64,000 nt of DNA from Phragmites australis (Eukaryota; Streptophyta; Magnoliopsida; Poales; Poaceae): NCBI RefSeq assembly GCF_958298935.1, contig NC_084927.1:37824501-37888500 (forward strand), in the 5' to 3' direction. The notes under the pieces were generated by a model. It saw nothing but the letters and a program-made list of their open reading frames with translations, did not search any database and was not told where the DNA came from. The stretch's first letter is position 1. The number at the start of each line of letters is the position of its first letter. Shown piece by piece: positions 46,585 to 59,075 of this stretch. The position numbers were made by a program, and so were the translations under genes.

Positions 46585-49500
46585 GCTGGGCGAAGAAACC
46601 AACCGGGCGGGCGGGTGGTGGCAGAGGCAACGGCAGAGGCACGGGGCGGTACGAAGCCTCACCCTCATGGGCTAATGGCGATGGCGCGGAGCGGAGCCCC
46701 ACGCGCCCCCTCCTTTTTCCGTGCGCCTGCCGGCACCGCAGCACCATTGATCTGATCTCGTGTCAAGATTTTTATCCTCGTAAAAAACAAAAAAAAAACT
46801 TTTTCAGGACGAACTGCAGTGGCAGCTGCATCTACCGATCACACCTACTGCTGGCAACTTGTAGTGCCTGAGCCTACGTTTTAGGCGAGGATTCCGGGCA
46901 AGGCTAGAGAAGGCCAACTCCGGATTTAAATCCCCTGGTCCAGTTTATCATCGATCCGCGATGCAAGGCTAGGCTAGCCTCGTGTACTCTAGTGATCTAG
47001 CTTGTTACCTCGGCTGCGCTGGCAAGTTTAACTAACCTCGGCTCGCCATGAATTGGCCTGGCAGATCGACCAGATTGGCAAGTGAATTCGCGAACGAGAG
47101 ATGAATGCGAGGAGCCGAGGCCATCGGCGGCGTTAATTTCGCCTTCTGCCTCGCGCGTACCAGGAATTCAGGATTCAGGCGTCGTGTACGTGGACGGCCG
47201 CTGTCAGCCGGAGTCGTCGACGACACTTCACACTTGCTGCTTATCTTCGGCGCGACGCAAGAAGTGATCTGCCAAATCGGCCTCTTTATCTGTGCGCTAC
47301 CTTGCAGCCCATGCTTCCCGCACATTGCCCCAATCAACCAAGAAATTGAGCCAAGCAATCTCGAATTCTCAATCTGTATAGCCATGACTGGCCATCGCAA
47401 GAACTGAAACACAATTATCAACCGCCACTTGAAAGCGAGTAGGAAGTGAAACAGATCGGCAGAGATCGATCGACCACCAACCACGAGCCAGCAGAGCAGA
47501 GGGGCAGGCAGAAAGGCACATATGCTCCTTCCATTCTTCCAAAAGCAATTAAAAAGAGCCTTTTTTTCGGTTGTTCCAGTTGTCCAAGACGTAAGAAAAA
47601 CCAAGCTTGTCGTCGCCTTAGTGGCCAACGCCTCAGTGTCACGTCCATGTGCTGCCCGGCCGGCTCGCCTAGCTATCAGACAATCTGATCCAAGTTTTTT
47701 TAATCCATCTTGAATTGCTTCTGCCTTCGCTTTCTTCATCATGGCCACGTGTTTGCTGAAATAAAAAACTCTGCATTTTCAGTTATAAACAAAGCCAACT
47801 AGAATTACTGACAGGAGTCAGGACAGGATAGTAATAATCCTGTGTTGATGCAAGGCTTTTGTACTAGGCGCTAAATTTAAAGAAGATCTGGACCACATGC
47901 ACTGTTAGGGAAATGGACATGGCCTGTTTCTATGAGTGGAAAATTTTGGTGTAGTCACTGTTTAAACAGTTATTTTTCTACAAGGAGAAGTACACTGCTG
48001 TTTTTTAATCTGCTACTCTTGTCATGAACTCTGGTGAATACTTGCTGTGGCATGCCAGCTCCTTGTGGCTGTCACCATCATGAGCATATGACACTACCAT
48101 GCATGCAACATTTGCCAAATGATTAACAAAGCTTGCAAGGATACCATCGTCGCTAAGAGGTGAATGATGGCCATTGGCCCGCCTGTTGCAACAAAAGAAA
48201 AATGCTCGCGTTTACAGTCAGATCACAGGTGAGGCTACAACAATCAACACTGGATACTAAACAATGGCAAATCAAAACAACTTGCTACACATCAAGTTAC
48301 ATGTCCATTTCTGATCTTACCTGCGAGCACGACTAGGCTGGTTACCAGCAACGACAAGGCCATATACAGGCCTGCATGAGTTACCTGATCTATCATGGCT
48401 TTGTTCACCTGTTAAAGAAGGAAATTACTTACGGGCAGCTTCCAGTTCCAACGAGACGGCAAGTGCAGGAACAGCTTAGCAGTAGCATGGCGTCCATTTA
48501 AAGCCCAGAGCACAGCGAAGAAGATGAGCAGAAGGAGAAGCAAAGCCAGAAACCATACAAGGCATGGCGCATTCGATCGACCTTCACCAACCAGGCACAC
48601 GCGCGAAGGGGAAAAGGCAGATCAGAGATCGACCGGCCCCAGCACCGGCCGGCAATGGTACGAGCGAGCGAACGCGAATTCACGGTACTGATCGGAAAGC
48701 GGATTTCTGTTGGATCTGAAGACAATTCACAATTGGCAGCCCGCAGCCCGCAGCCCGCATTATTGTTTATTCTCTCTCCCCGGAGGGTGAGCAAGGCAGC
48801 CAGCAAGGAGGAGAGCATGTGCCATTTGTGAATCTTTGAGCTGTAAAGCCAATGGGGCCTCCCTCCTCTCTCCGTGAGCAGTGCAAGCGCAACTGTGCAA
48901 CGCAAACAAAAAAGATTCACATGAAACGAGAGACGCAGATGGCTTTCGCTGCATCGCTCTGGCACTCACTCGATCATGAAATTACTCCTTCCGTTCACAA
49001 GTGTATGTCACTGTGGTGTGGCTATCTCAAATTTGACCAGTGATATGAGAAAAACACTACCGGTGAGAATGAGCGCATGGAAAATGATACAATGATACTG
49101 CTAGATTTGTAGTTATACGCCGGGCATTTGTAAACTGAGCCTAGTAGAGCAGCAGTAGTATAGTTTTCACCATGCCACAGTGCTGCCGCTTAGTGCCGCG
49201 GCAGCACAGCGCGGCGAGCACATGTCAACATGCCGAGGACCGGGCAGCCTCCTCTTGTCTGCCCGTCGTCTACCATGGCCGGCTTTTGTTTTGCATTTAC
49301 CTGTTGACTTTGCAAATGCTGATGGATCGAATTACTAACCAGTGAATCCATGCACTTCATGCGCATCACGCCTACATGTGGATCGTACACTGAACCAATG
49401 CAAAATGCCATTAGAAGTATGATTAAACTAAAGTGTGTACGGAATCACGCTGTGCCCTCTCCTGAATGCAGTTGTTAGCATCATGATTTGCAAGTTGCGA

Positions 49501-49764
49501 AGGAAGCAGATGAGGGGGTATACTAGCGCATGCCATGTGGATGCAGAAACAGAGAAGATTAGCTCATGGGACAGAGAGAAGAGGGAGATCTGTCATGTGT
49601 TCTGACCAGGAAGGGTTCCCGGGGACAACGGAGCATGCAAGGACATCCAATCAATTGGAACAATCTTGCTTGCGATCGAAGGAAGCATGTGAAGGGACTA
49701 AAATTCAGAACACACATACCTGGCATTATTCGATCGAGCAGCCGATTCGACCTCTCTAATCCAA
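46585..49764. other. Region between the two miR396-type hairpins
   Basis: No protein gene is supported. A 238-codon minus-strand frame (47748-47032) has no family resemblance and may be chance within a non-coding transcript. At 48736-48756 the heptamer GCAGCCC is repeated three times. A Leu-rich minus frame near 48412-48600 ends by a GTAAGT that could be a splice donor, so this could be an exon of a primary transcript from the distal hairpin; evidence is weak. Confidence 0.4.
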
Positions 49765-49888
49765 AGATGTGCCATGGTCTCCATGAACTTTCTTGAACGA
49801 TCGACGTGAAACAAAACTACTTTATCCTGGAAGAAACGAGCAATTCATGTATGTCGTTCAAGAAAGCATGTGGAGAGCATGATCACAC
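49765..49888 (-). ncRNA. Diverged miR396-type hairpin
   Basis: On the minus strand, 49874-49854 reads UCCACAUGCUUUCUUGAACG plus A. That matches miR396 except for U instead of G at position 7 and changes at the last two bases. The opposite arm (49802-49776) carries GUUCAAGAAAGUUCAUGGAG, the star-like strand. Arms of about 27 bp pair with a few mismatches around a loop of about 50 nt. Same strand as the canonical hairpin and about 3.5 kb upstream of it. It could be a co-transcribed or separately driven paralogue; expression and target range are unknown. Confidence 0.75.
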
Positions 49889-50065
49889 TCTTCCTCCATC
49901 AGCACAAGAGCAATTATCAAGGAAGCTTTGCAATCCAGAAGCACAAATGTTGAATTGACTCGTCGATTGGACGGTGTAAAACCGTGATGACAAGACCCTG
50001 ATTGATCGTCAAAACCCTAGCAAAGAGCAAGGGTTTAAGGCGTTGGCTAAATAGAGCAAGGGCCA

Positions 50066-51048
50066 ATGGCGGATTGCGTAATCGAGGCCGCGGAACCTGT
50101 GGGAACTTCTAAAAGAAACATCGATCCAACTATGACTAACTTGCTTCAATCAACTTGGATCAAGATCTATGGTATACCTAACTTTGCTAAAGAGGAAGAG
50201 CTAATCAAGGAGATCACTGCTGTTGTGGGTGAGCCTGTTGTTGATGATGAGATGAGTTAAGTCTCTTGAGAACAGATCCAGTCAGAGTGAAAGTTAATTG
50301 TAGAGATCCTTTGAAGATAATACCTACTATTGAGATTTTCGTCAACAAAATGGGTAAGGAAATCACCTTTGTTGTTGAAAGCTTTGAGAGTAAGAGGCAG
50401 GACGATGCACCTCCTAAGCCTGATCCTAAGGGTCAAGAAGATGATGATGAGGATAATGAAATGGATGATGTTTCATCACTGATGATAATAATTCCAAGAG
50501 AAGTCATAAAGGAGTATCTCACTTATAAGGAAGGTAATTCATCAAAATTCAGGAAATGCCATGAAATGTGGTTTTGAATGAGTCAACTCTATATGTTGTG
50601 GTGGCTCCAATTGTAGCTTTTGATCCCAAGGAGGGAGTTATAAGGGCCTTTTTTAGATTTTAAGAAGCATTTAGATGAGGGTGAATCAAACTTATCTCTA
50701 GTCATAAACAATGGACCTGAGCAAACTCAAGATGGTGAGAAGTGAATTACTCCCATCATGCCTCAAGATGATGTAATGGCATCCGATGATAATCAGCAGG
50801 GTTCTCTACAATTAGACAATGTCATTTCCACGGTTAAGGGAGAGGGTATGTATAATGAGTATGTCCAATCACAGTTGACTGATGGTCAAATTGTGGTTCA
50901 CAGTTTAGAAGGCTCTTACCTTATGGAGACTATTTGTTAGTTCATGACTAAGCAGGACCACAAAAATATCATGGATTTAATTGTGCAAGGAATCAATCAG
51001 AATAAACAACTCTTAACATTACCTCCACCTGTCTTACAAGTAAAATGA
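50066..51048 (+). pseudogene. Degenerate retroelement ORF1 (DUF4283-like) fragment
   Basis: The frame from 50066 includes STWIKIYGIPNFAKEEELIK and VVGEPVVDDE, then after a stop and frame change TDPVRVKVNCRDP and IEIFVNKMGKEI. This succession is typical of the DUF4283 and zinc-knuckle N-terminal ORFs of plant retroelements. Further acidic fragments continue to about 51048 with stops (50577, 50938, 51046). No reverse transcriptase follows. Non-functional. Confidence 0.6.
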
Positions 51049-51087
51049 AAAACCACAGGATAAGGGACAGAAATGTGATCTATACCT

Positions 51088-53302
51088 CTAAAGAAGTTTT
51101 GAGCCTGAATTGTCCTGCAACTTGCCAGTGTTCGAATACCGCAACAAAACTCTGGAAATTGAGTAGGGGCAACCCAGAAAGCTAACAAGGTTTTGCAACC
51201 CTTTCGCTCCATGCATGGCATTTGGTGAAATTAAATGGTTGAGATATGTATTTCCTCCATATATGTAACTAAGCTGCTGACACAGCAATACACCTATACC
51301 AGCATTAACTGATAGAGTAGCAAACGCTAGATATACCAGAACTAGACCCCTTGCCGACAAGAAGAATGCGGAGCCTGCTAAGGTAGTAATAATCTCCATC
51401 AATATTTTCATAGAATTCATTGAATGCCAAGATGCTGCTAGATTTGGGAAATTGACAGAGGGCCATATCTGATAACTCGCATATATGGTCATCACAGCAG
51501 CATAAGTGCAACTAATGACCACAGAGATAAGAAAAATGACAAAAGCTTGGTGATTTGATGCTCCAACACAGTTGCCAATCTGCACTCGAACACAAGAAAA
51601 ACTGAACAAGTCAAACCTAACAACTACCAAACTATTGATACAACAGGATGCAAATACATCGAGGTGTTACTGGTTATTGCACTTACAAATGGGCAATGAT
51701 GATCCATGTCCACCACACACATTTTACAAGATCGGCAGTGATGTGCTCTCGGGGGCTTTGGTTTATTACAGTATGTACAGAATGTATAGTTCTCAAGATC
51801 ATTTTTCCCAACCATGGGATAGCTGCCCCACCGTATGTTTGTTGGTGCACCAGCAGATTTAAAAGAGGACAAACAATAACTTGTAATGGTAAATACAGCC
51901 AAGAGAACTGTTACCATGCAGTGAAAGATACCACAAAACTTGCTGACTGAGAAAACAATAGGATATACCGCCCAGACCCCACCACCTGTTATACAAAAAG
52001 AAATGGCTAAATAAACAACTGGCCAAGAAATAACATTAATAAGGAGGATGTTGAAAATATTGATAGCATAATCTGCATGAATAAACAAATAACTGTGGCA
52101 AGTTATAACTTGTGCTAATGGCAAGGGACAGGAACCTACATATAACAAAGAGCATGAAGAGGAGGAGCACAGTCACAAAGAAGCTATCCCGTAAACGCCT
52201 CCAGCGGGAAAAGCATACGCTATCAGGTTTTCTTGCAGGTTGGTTGCTTTGTGTAATTGCTCCGCACCAGCCACACTTCTAAACAGGTGCATAACTTGCA
52301 AAAACAAGCCGGAGCCCACAGCCCCAACATGTGGATTCATGATCTTCTGATATGGATGTGACACATTGCTCTACCTGAACGAAAGGAGGGTGGCAATTAG
52401 CACAATAATGCAGAAGAGATTAGCCAATTTAAACTACTGTTATTGCACCGATATGGAATATCATACTTGTGGATGAGCCAAAGCATTGGATTTTATACAG
52501 GATGGCATCTTTCCAATAGGCCTTTTTCCTCAGGCTTTAGTATACTTAGCACATTGTTCAGGACCCATACCAAGTATCAGAAAATAAAGATAGCACATTC
52601 ATTTATTAGGACTGATGTTCAGCGTCAAAGTAATATTCAGTTTAACGTCCAATCCATATTTACAGTTACTTCGCTGAATCACTGTAGCTAACTGCATATT
52701 TGCAATTTTCTCTAATAACAAAACAAACTGCATATCCGCATATCTTGCCACGGTAGCAATGCACTACTTGTGGGTCAACTATCAATTACCGTAGGTCCAT
52801 TTTGCCATAAGTCTGAACTCTGAACTGACATATGCTATCCCTAAACGCACCTTGGTTAGACCCTGGTGCAAACTTCAGCCTATGGGCAAGAATCCTAGCC
52901 AAATCAACCTACACCAAACTAAACATTCCAACCACTGCAGTAGCATTATTAACCAGTTATGATGGCTATCTGGTTAATATCCATACTATGAGACGCAAAA
53001 CGGTACTACTATCCGAGGCTGTAAAATTCTCTAGTGTGGCCGAGAATGGAGCCATAGAGCCGTAAAATTTGACAACCATACAAAACGAGGCTCCTAATCG
53101 TTGACCCGATTCGCGCTGCAAAGCGCCACCCACCACCTGAATCAGGGGATGTGCATCCCTTCCCTTCTCCGGACTTCAAATGGCTTGTGGAAGGGGAAGG
53201 AAACCCCGAGGGGAGATGGTGCGACGTATGCTTCAAAAAAAAAAAAAAAGGAGGAGGTATGAGGCGGCAAACCTCGTCGAACAGCGACCGCTGCTCCTCC
53301 AT
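51088..53302 (-). CDS. DHHC-type protein S-acyltransferase (PAT11-like), with in-frame stop
   Basis: Exons on the minus strand: 53302-53273, 52374-52140, 51985-51687, 51579-51088, total 351 codons plus stop. The enzyme palmitoylates Cys residues of membrane-associated proteins. Visible: an N-terminal Cys motif (CWGCGLRL...KCGWCGAIT), two membrane spans, the Cys-rich domain [20 protein letters not shown], the catalytic DHHC at about 183-186, and two further spans. Its closest kin by eye are Arabidopsis PAT11-type proteins. Codon 42 is TAG (52281-52279), in APV*KCGWC where relatives have Phe. The TTTAG itself could act as a 3' splice site. Joining exon 1 to AAG at 52278 would drop 32 codons in frame and remove the stop. 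So it is either a recent pseudogene, a base error, or a gene using that acceptor. Exon 1 is the least certain part. Confidence 0.85.
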
Positions 53303-53994
53303 CGTCGTCGCCGCCCAGATCCACGGGCGGAGCGGTTAGAAAGCAGGAGGTCTTCGGATAGGGGCGGAGGCGGGCAGGCGTTTGGAGACTCCGCAGGGGG
53401 CCTGCAGCTTCGTCGCTTCGAACCAAGGAGGAGGAGAAGAATGTTTCTGTTGGATATTTCGGGAGAGATCCCACGATTTGCCTGTCGTGCTATCGTTGAA
53501 TCGTCGATGATATATATGTCAAATATCATCTTTATAATGAATATTATTGTTGGCGAGGGATTTGACAATCCTGCGCAATACATAGATCTATTCCGGATAA
53601 ATATTGTTTTTCATAGTGAAACATGACTTATTTACAAATAAATAAGCAAAAAATTTCGATCGATAACCTTAAAGATCATCGTCCAGATAATTTACGAGCA
53701 AATCGATAAAGGACTATCATCTAAATTGCAGAGATTCAAAATAGCAGCGAAGAACTACTCTAAAATTATCATAAAATACAAAAAAGTAAATTAGAACGAA
53801 AAGTAGATGCAATAGTTACAATTAACTGAGTTGTTATTGTAATCATCCGTCACCCCCAACTATTTATAAGTGGAAAGTAGTCTTGGTTATAGGGAATCAA
53901 AGTAATACTTTATTCCGACACTAAACATGTTATGTTCGGTTAAAACGTGAAAAGAATTCGAACAAATCTACGAATTTAACTCGAGTCAGACTCC
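53303..53994. other. PAT11-like promoter and edge of the retroelement region
   Basis: The first ~150 bp are GC-rich and fit a 5' leader and promoter for the minus-strand acyltransferase. Beyond about 53.5 kb the sequence is AT-rich without recognisable elements. Confidence 0.4.
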
Positions 53995-54500
53995 TTATAC
54001 ACATCGGATGGTCCGGCGCTACCTTGCATAACACACTAGATTAATTCTTACAGAGCAAACTCTTTACACAAAATTGTCTTTACATTCATCGGATAATCCG
54101 GCGCCTCACAGATGCTTTCACCGAGCGATTTCTTATAGAGAACAAAACTTTCTGCACAAACCACTTTTGAACGCACTAGATATACCGATGTATACACCAG
54201 AATATGTACTGGACTGATTTTTCCAGAGAGCAATTATCTCTGCAAGATTTGAAATATAACGCATCAGATGATTCGGTGTTGACGCCGGAACTTTCGCTGA
54301 CCATTTTTTCATAGAGTAATTTTCTAACACAAACTTAAGTTACGTTGACCGGATAGTCCGACGTTCACTTCATATCTCAGCAGACTATTTTTCAGAGAGC
54401 ATGTTTTTTTCGGTAATAATTGACTTAACTCATTGGATAGTTCAGTGACTACAAAATCTCCACATCGGACTATTTATCTTTTAGAGTAGCATTATTTAAG
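53995..54500 (-). repeat. ~86-bp tandem array, about six degenerate copies
   Basis: The motif CATCGGATGGTCCGGCG and its variants begins at 54002, 54087, 54174, 54262, 54347 and 54431, a spacing of 84-88 bp. Each is followed by a CAGAGAGCAA-like block about 50 bp later. Such arrays occur in the untranslated part of grass Ty3/gypsy elements. This one lies on the 3' side of a minus-strand gag/protease fragment and probably belongs to the same element. Confidence 0.75.
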
Positions 54501-54799
54501 TTTATAAAATCAATACATTCTCTCAACTTACCGGTATTTTTCTTCTCAACCGGGACATTATTGGATATCCATTTAGTATACCTATAAGGACGAATAAACC
54601 TCGCAGCGAGCAACCAGCTTTCTTTGATCCACCCATATATGTTAGGATTAAACTTTATAGCCGGTTCTTTGTGATGTCTAAAACACGATTTTATGGGAGA
54701 CCGATGCTTAAAAGCTCATGACTAAGTCCCGACATCTCATTGATATTCCCAAGTGAAACAATTGATATATTACTTAAGCAATGCAACTATTTCGCCTTT

Positions 54800-56200
54800 T
54801 TAGACATCATGCATGTTTTTGTTCACAAATATCGGCCTAGGAACAGTACCATCTCCTATATCTACCCCTTCTAATGGGTTGACCGACGAAAAACCTTGTC
54901 CTAGTTTTTCTACTTCATCAAAATCATCAATAGTTTCATAAATATCGTTCTTTTTATCGATATTGTTCCACAATATAGTAACCAATCTAAATTATTTTGT
55001 TTATCCATTTATAACATTACATTTCTAAGCCGAGATGAAGAAATCGGCTATACAGATATGGATACAAAATCATCTCTAATAACGCTAAGAAAATCATAAC
55101 CCAAGTGATCTTGACCGGAAACATTGAACAATTCTGTGTTGCCAATCTACCAAAGCATCGGCTAAAGCAACATAAGACGATGTATCTGCATGGACAACAT
55201 CTACTTCATCATCTTCCCATTGAATCAAGAATTGGTGCAAACTAGAAGATACACAATGATTTGCATGAATCCAATCACATCCTAATAACACGTTGTAATT
55301 ACCTTGCACATCGGCGACGAAGAAAGCGGTAGGTACCATCTTGCTCCCAATGATGAGCTCTATAAAAATCACACCCTTAGTCTCCACAGATCGTCGGTGA
55401 AGTCATTAAGCACCAAGTTTGTTTTCATAAGCTCATTGTCCTCCTTCCCTAGTTTCTTGAAAATTGAATATGGCATTAAGTTCATAATAGCTCCACCATC
55501 CACTAGTATCTTAGAAATCGGCCTTTCATTAATATGTCCCTTAACATACAATGGTCTCAAATGTTAATTCGATTCTTTAGGCTCCATAAATATGGCTTTC
55601 TTCGGATCAAGATTTAGTTGAGCAACTTTTTCATCAATGACTCGAAACTCTGAAAGCAAAACGAAAAATATATTGACGTCCATGCTATCATGCGATGAAG
55701 TATCATCTCTTATTACTGAAGAGTCATCTAGCATATCATCCTCACCATCACTAGGCGCTACAACCTTCTTTACTCTTCATTCCTGTTGAATAGGCAACAT
55801 CAGCTTGATTTTATTAAACACTTGATCCCTCACCTTTTCGGTTTGCGCTTCTCCTATCTCTTGCTTGCTTAATCTTTGTAGTCTTCTTTTTTGGAGTGTG
55901 AGAGACCTCTAGGACACCGTCAAGGATGTGGTTTAGTTCTGGGCAGCAAGGATATCTTTTTTTCAATCTTACGATCGCATGAACTATCAATCGGCTTAGC
56001 ACTATAAGTGGCTTCTTTAATCCTTGGTGCCACAGGCTGTGGTGCTGCTGTAAGAGACACCAATTCGGTCCCGAGATTAGTATCAAACACCTCTTCAACT
56101 TTCTCTTTGTTGCCGCCTATCAAACAGTCATTAGCCGTTATTTTTGCACTTTGTTTTCATCCACAACCAGCTATTTTTTCCTCTATTCCAGATCTGATTT
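54800..56200 (-). pseudogene. Ty3/gypsy (Tat/Retand-like) gag-protease remnant
   Basis: Read on the minus strand from about 56200 to 54800. First comes a Lys-rich gag tail. Next is an aspartic protease: RPLYVKGHINERPISKILVD followed by GGAIMNLMPYSIFKKLG, where the active-site D-S/T-G-A is D-G-G-A as in many Tat-lineage elements. The second half has AFFVADVQGNYNVLLGCDWI and SSLHQFLIQWEDDEVDVVHA. Several stops interrupt it (near 55562 and 55386). Reverse transcriptase, RNase H and integrase are absent. The part at 54985-54800 (EKLGQGFSSVNPLEGVDIGD) matches the linker usually found after protease. Confidence 0.8.
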
Positions 56201-56371
56201 TTCATTAAGAACATATGTATTATTCACACGATATACCTTTTTAACTTCCTTTCTATCCTCCCGATCATTTGACCAATTTTTTGAACTAAACCGATCTTAT
56301 TTAGGATGAGATATCCTATTAAATGCCGATTGCTTTGGTGTTGTCCACTCCGGATGGAGTTGTGCAAACGG
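56201..56371. other. Boundary between gypsy and hAT remnants
   Basis: Short gypsy-derived sequence ending at the start of the hAT-like element; no separate feature. Confidence 0.3.
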
Positions 56372-57725
56372 CAGGGTCGTCCCTAGGCATGTGCGGCCTA
56401 TGTGGCCTGTGCGACCGCACAGGGCCCCCAAGCTGGACCGAGTACCTTGAGTATATTCTCTGTTGGGCTTATTCTCTTGAAGGTCCAAGCAATAACAGCT
56501 TGTCCACTCCTCTCCTTGTTCCATGGGCCTAAATAGCATATTGCTGGCTGATTGGCCTAACCATGCAAGCATTGTTAGCTAAGGCCTAATAAAGAAAACA
56601 AAGCAATATCGTAGTCCAACAAAAAAAAAAAAGAGAAGCGTCGTTGCGGCCAGGAGGTTCGATTGTTTGTCTACTCGATGATCGCAGGCCACCGCTGGCC
56701 TTATCGCCTCATCGGTTGGTCGATTTCGTTGCTGCAACTAGCAAGCATCACCACGCAGCAGCCCCATCCCCAAATTGATGCCAAGCTTTTACAAGGTAAG
56801 CATATTTTAGATGCATAGTTTTAGGGTTTTGTAAATTATATATATCAATTCTAAATTCCTAGTTCATCTACTTGTCTTTTTTATCCGAAAGTCATGCTAT
56901 TTGGCATGTTAAAATCATGTCAATCTATCTTTGAATCTCATATCAAGCATAAGTTTTGCTACAGGCTTATTGTGTGCGACGTTTAATTCCAAATATTGGG
57001 ACTTTTTCTTGCAATCCCAATTCTCAATTTTAGTGTCCTGTGACTGACGCAAGCCACCACAAATCTTCATTCTCATGTAGGTATACTTATAAGTGATAAT
57101 GGTGATTACGTGTACGTTCCATGCATGAATGCTTAGTCAGATTCTTGATTATTTTGCAGGTAAGGTCAGAGAAAGATTTAAAAAGAAAAGCAGTGGCATC
57201 CGATACATGTGCATCCGTTGATCTATGGTTCCAACTTGCAAGCCATGTCTTCTACAAATCGGGTTAGAAAATATGATTCTGATCATCCAAAGCGTAAAAA
57301 TAGACGAAGAACAAAAGATCTAACTCAATCTCAGAAAGAAGCCATGTATAGGTTTATTATGAAAGAATTACAAGTTCCTTCCGATAATCAGACACTTGAT
57401 CAGGACCTGCACTTGATATTAATGTTGCTAATGATCCTAATAATGATGAGACAAAGACAAAAAAGATTGTTGAGGAAGTTCTTGTTGACAACATAAATAT
57501 TCAAATGCCTAATAATGGTGATAACATCGACGACACTAGTTCACCTGTTGCAAATGTTGGTACTTCTTTTCAGTCTGATATATTTGATCCAAGATATTAG
57601 ATGCCCTTGATCCTGAACAGGTTAACATCTTAGGAAAAAAAGTTCTAAAAAAGACTTATCAATTCAGAAAGATTCTACAGATAGATTTTCTAAAAAAATC
57701 TGCACTATTCTCTCCTACTTAAAAA
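56372..57725 (+). pseudogene. hAT transposase remnant (TTF zinc-finger/DUF4371 type)
   Basis: CAGGGTCGTCCCTAGGC at 56372 resembles the terminus of a grass hAT family whose subterminal DNA includes GCACAGGGCCCCC, present at 56408-56424. A transposase N-terminus begins near 57248 (MSSTNRVRKYDSDHPKRKNR). After a frame change near 57415 it continues with IQMPNNGDN, SDIFDPRY, then across a stop near 57598 DALDPEQVNILGKK and LKKSALFSP. The succession basic N-terminus, acidic spacer, DIFDPR(N/Y)W is characteristic of plant TTF-type hAT transposases. The catalytic region and right terminus are missing. Confidence 0.65.
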
Positions 57726-59075
57726 TTACTTAGTGCCTCCTATCGTCCCACATCGTCCTTCGCCCACCCACCCGCCCGTTCCCTCCCTCTCACGTCGAAC
57801 GGACAAACCACCTCTCCCAAGATCTCTCTGCAACCCATTTTCCCCTCCAACCCCCTCTCGCAACCCTTCTCCCTCGTGCTGATTTCCTCCTCGCTGCCCT
57901 TCATTGCTTAGGTTCTGGCGCTCGACAGGGCGTCGCGCCGTCGTGGGGTTCTACCTCGCTCCCCTCCGCTGGAGTCCGTGGCCGAGCAGTGGCGGATCTA
58001 GGGCAACGCTAGACTGGTTGGTTCCCTCACCCCTTCTCTGACCGGATCTAGATCAGCTGCTCCGCCAGTGACCGGTGCAACACCGCGCCTAAGCCTCAAG
58101 CCAACCACCACCATCGGCCTCTGCATCGGATCAATTCGCGTCTCCTTCTATTCCTTAAATTGAAATGGATCCCCTCACCCACCCTCTGCCTCATACCCAC
58201 CGCCGGTGACCTTTGGCGAGTACACGATCCTGCTTGTGAGCGAAGTGCTCCTCGTGTTCGCGTTCGAGCAACTAGACTGCGGGTGTGCTGGGCTCAGCAT
58301 CCGAGCGGAACTCGAGAGACGACCGGCTAGCTAGCTGAGTTGCGACGCAGTGCGCACAATGGCATATGCGAGAAGGCCGGCGTGGTGCTGATGCACGAGG
58401 CGGCAGCAGCCAGTGAGGAAAGTGATGGCACCCTTGGCTGTGCGTGCGGCAGATCCATCCTGAGCAAGAAGGTCAGGGGCTCCCCCACCTTACCACCCAC
58501 CTAAAAGATCGACGAGGCCCTCCGGAGAGTCCCTGTAAGATCATTACTTTCTTCTTGGCCCTATCTAGCTGTCACCTAGGCAAATCTGGCCCAATTCTCA
58601 CTTATTATGGGCCGATTGATCCTTCTCCTTTTATCTCAATCAATTTATTTCACAATCATTTTTACTTTAAGTTGCTGGCATTCACAGTCTATTTTGCAGT
58701 TACGAAAGAATCAATGGTGGCACTGAACTGATGCTAATTAGCTTCTCTTAGTAAAGTCGCAAGGATCATGCCTTCCAGTGTGCCAGTTGCTTTCTATTTG
58801 CCTCAAAGTGCAGTCTCTACAGATCCTATAGTGTGTCCTTGTTTCAAGGTGACAAATATTTTTATGCAGGCAGGAAGGACTGAGGCATGTTGAGGAGAGT
58901 CCTGATAAAACACAAAACATCTTGGCGTCAGGTGAGTTTCGTGTTTTTCCCATTCTTTTAGTTTTTGGAGCAGCTTTATCAATACTTAAACAAACCTGTC
59001 GTGCCATGTGTTTTTTTTTTACCTCATATTAGTACTAGACACCAGTTATTGCTGATTAGCTACTGTCTGGTGAAC
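57726..59075. other. Spacer, GC-rich in the first half
   Basis: 57.76-58.5 kb is GC-rich and could be a captured gene leader or LTR portion, but no frame shows family resemblance. Nothing else is recognisable before the hAT element at 59076. Confidence 0.4.

Noticed and set aside
45945..46871. 308-codon plus-strand open frame
   Set aside because: It runs antisense through the MIR396 hairpin and its leader; no similarity to any protein family is visible.
47032..47748. 238-codon minus-strand open frame
   Set aside because: No domain or family resemblance, composition like surrounding non-coding DNA, and it lies between two miR396-type hairpins on the same strand, so non-coding transcript is likelier.
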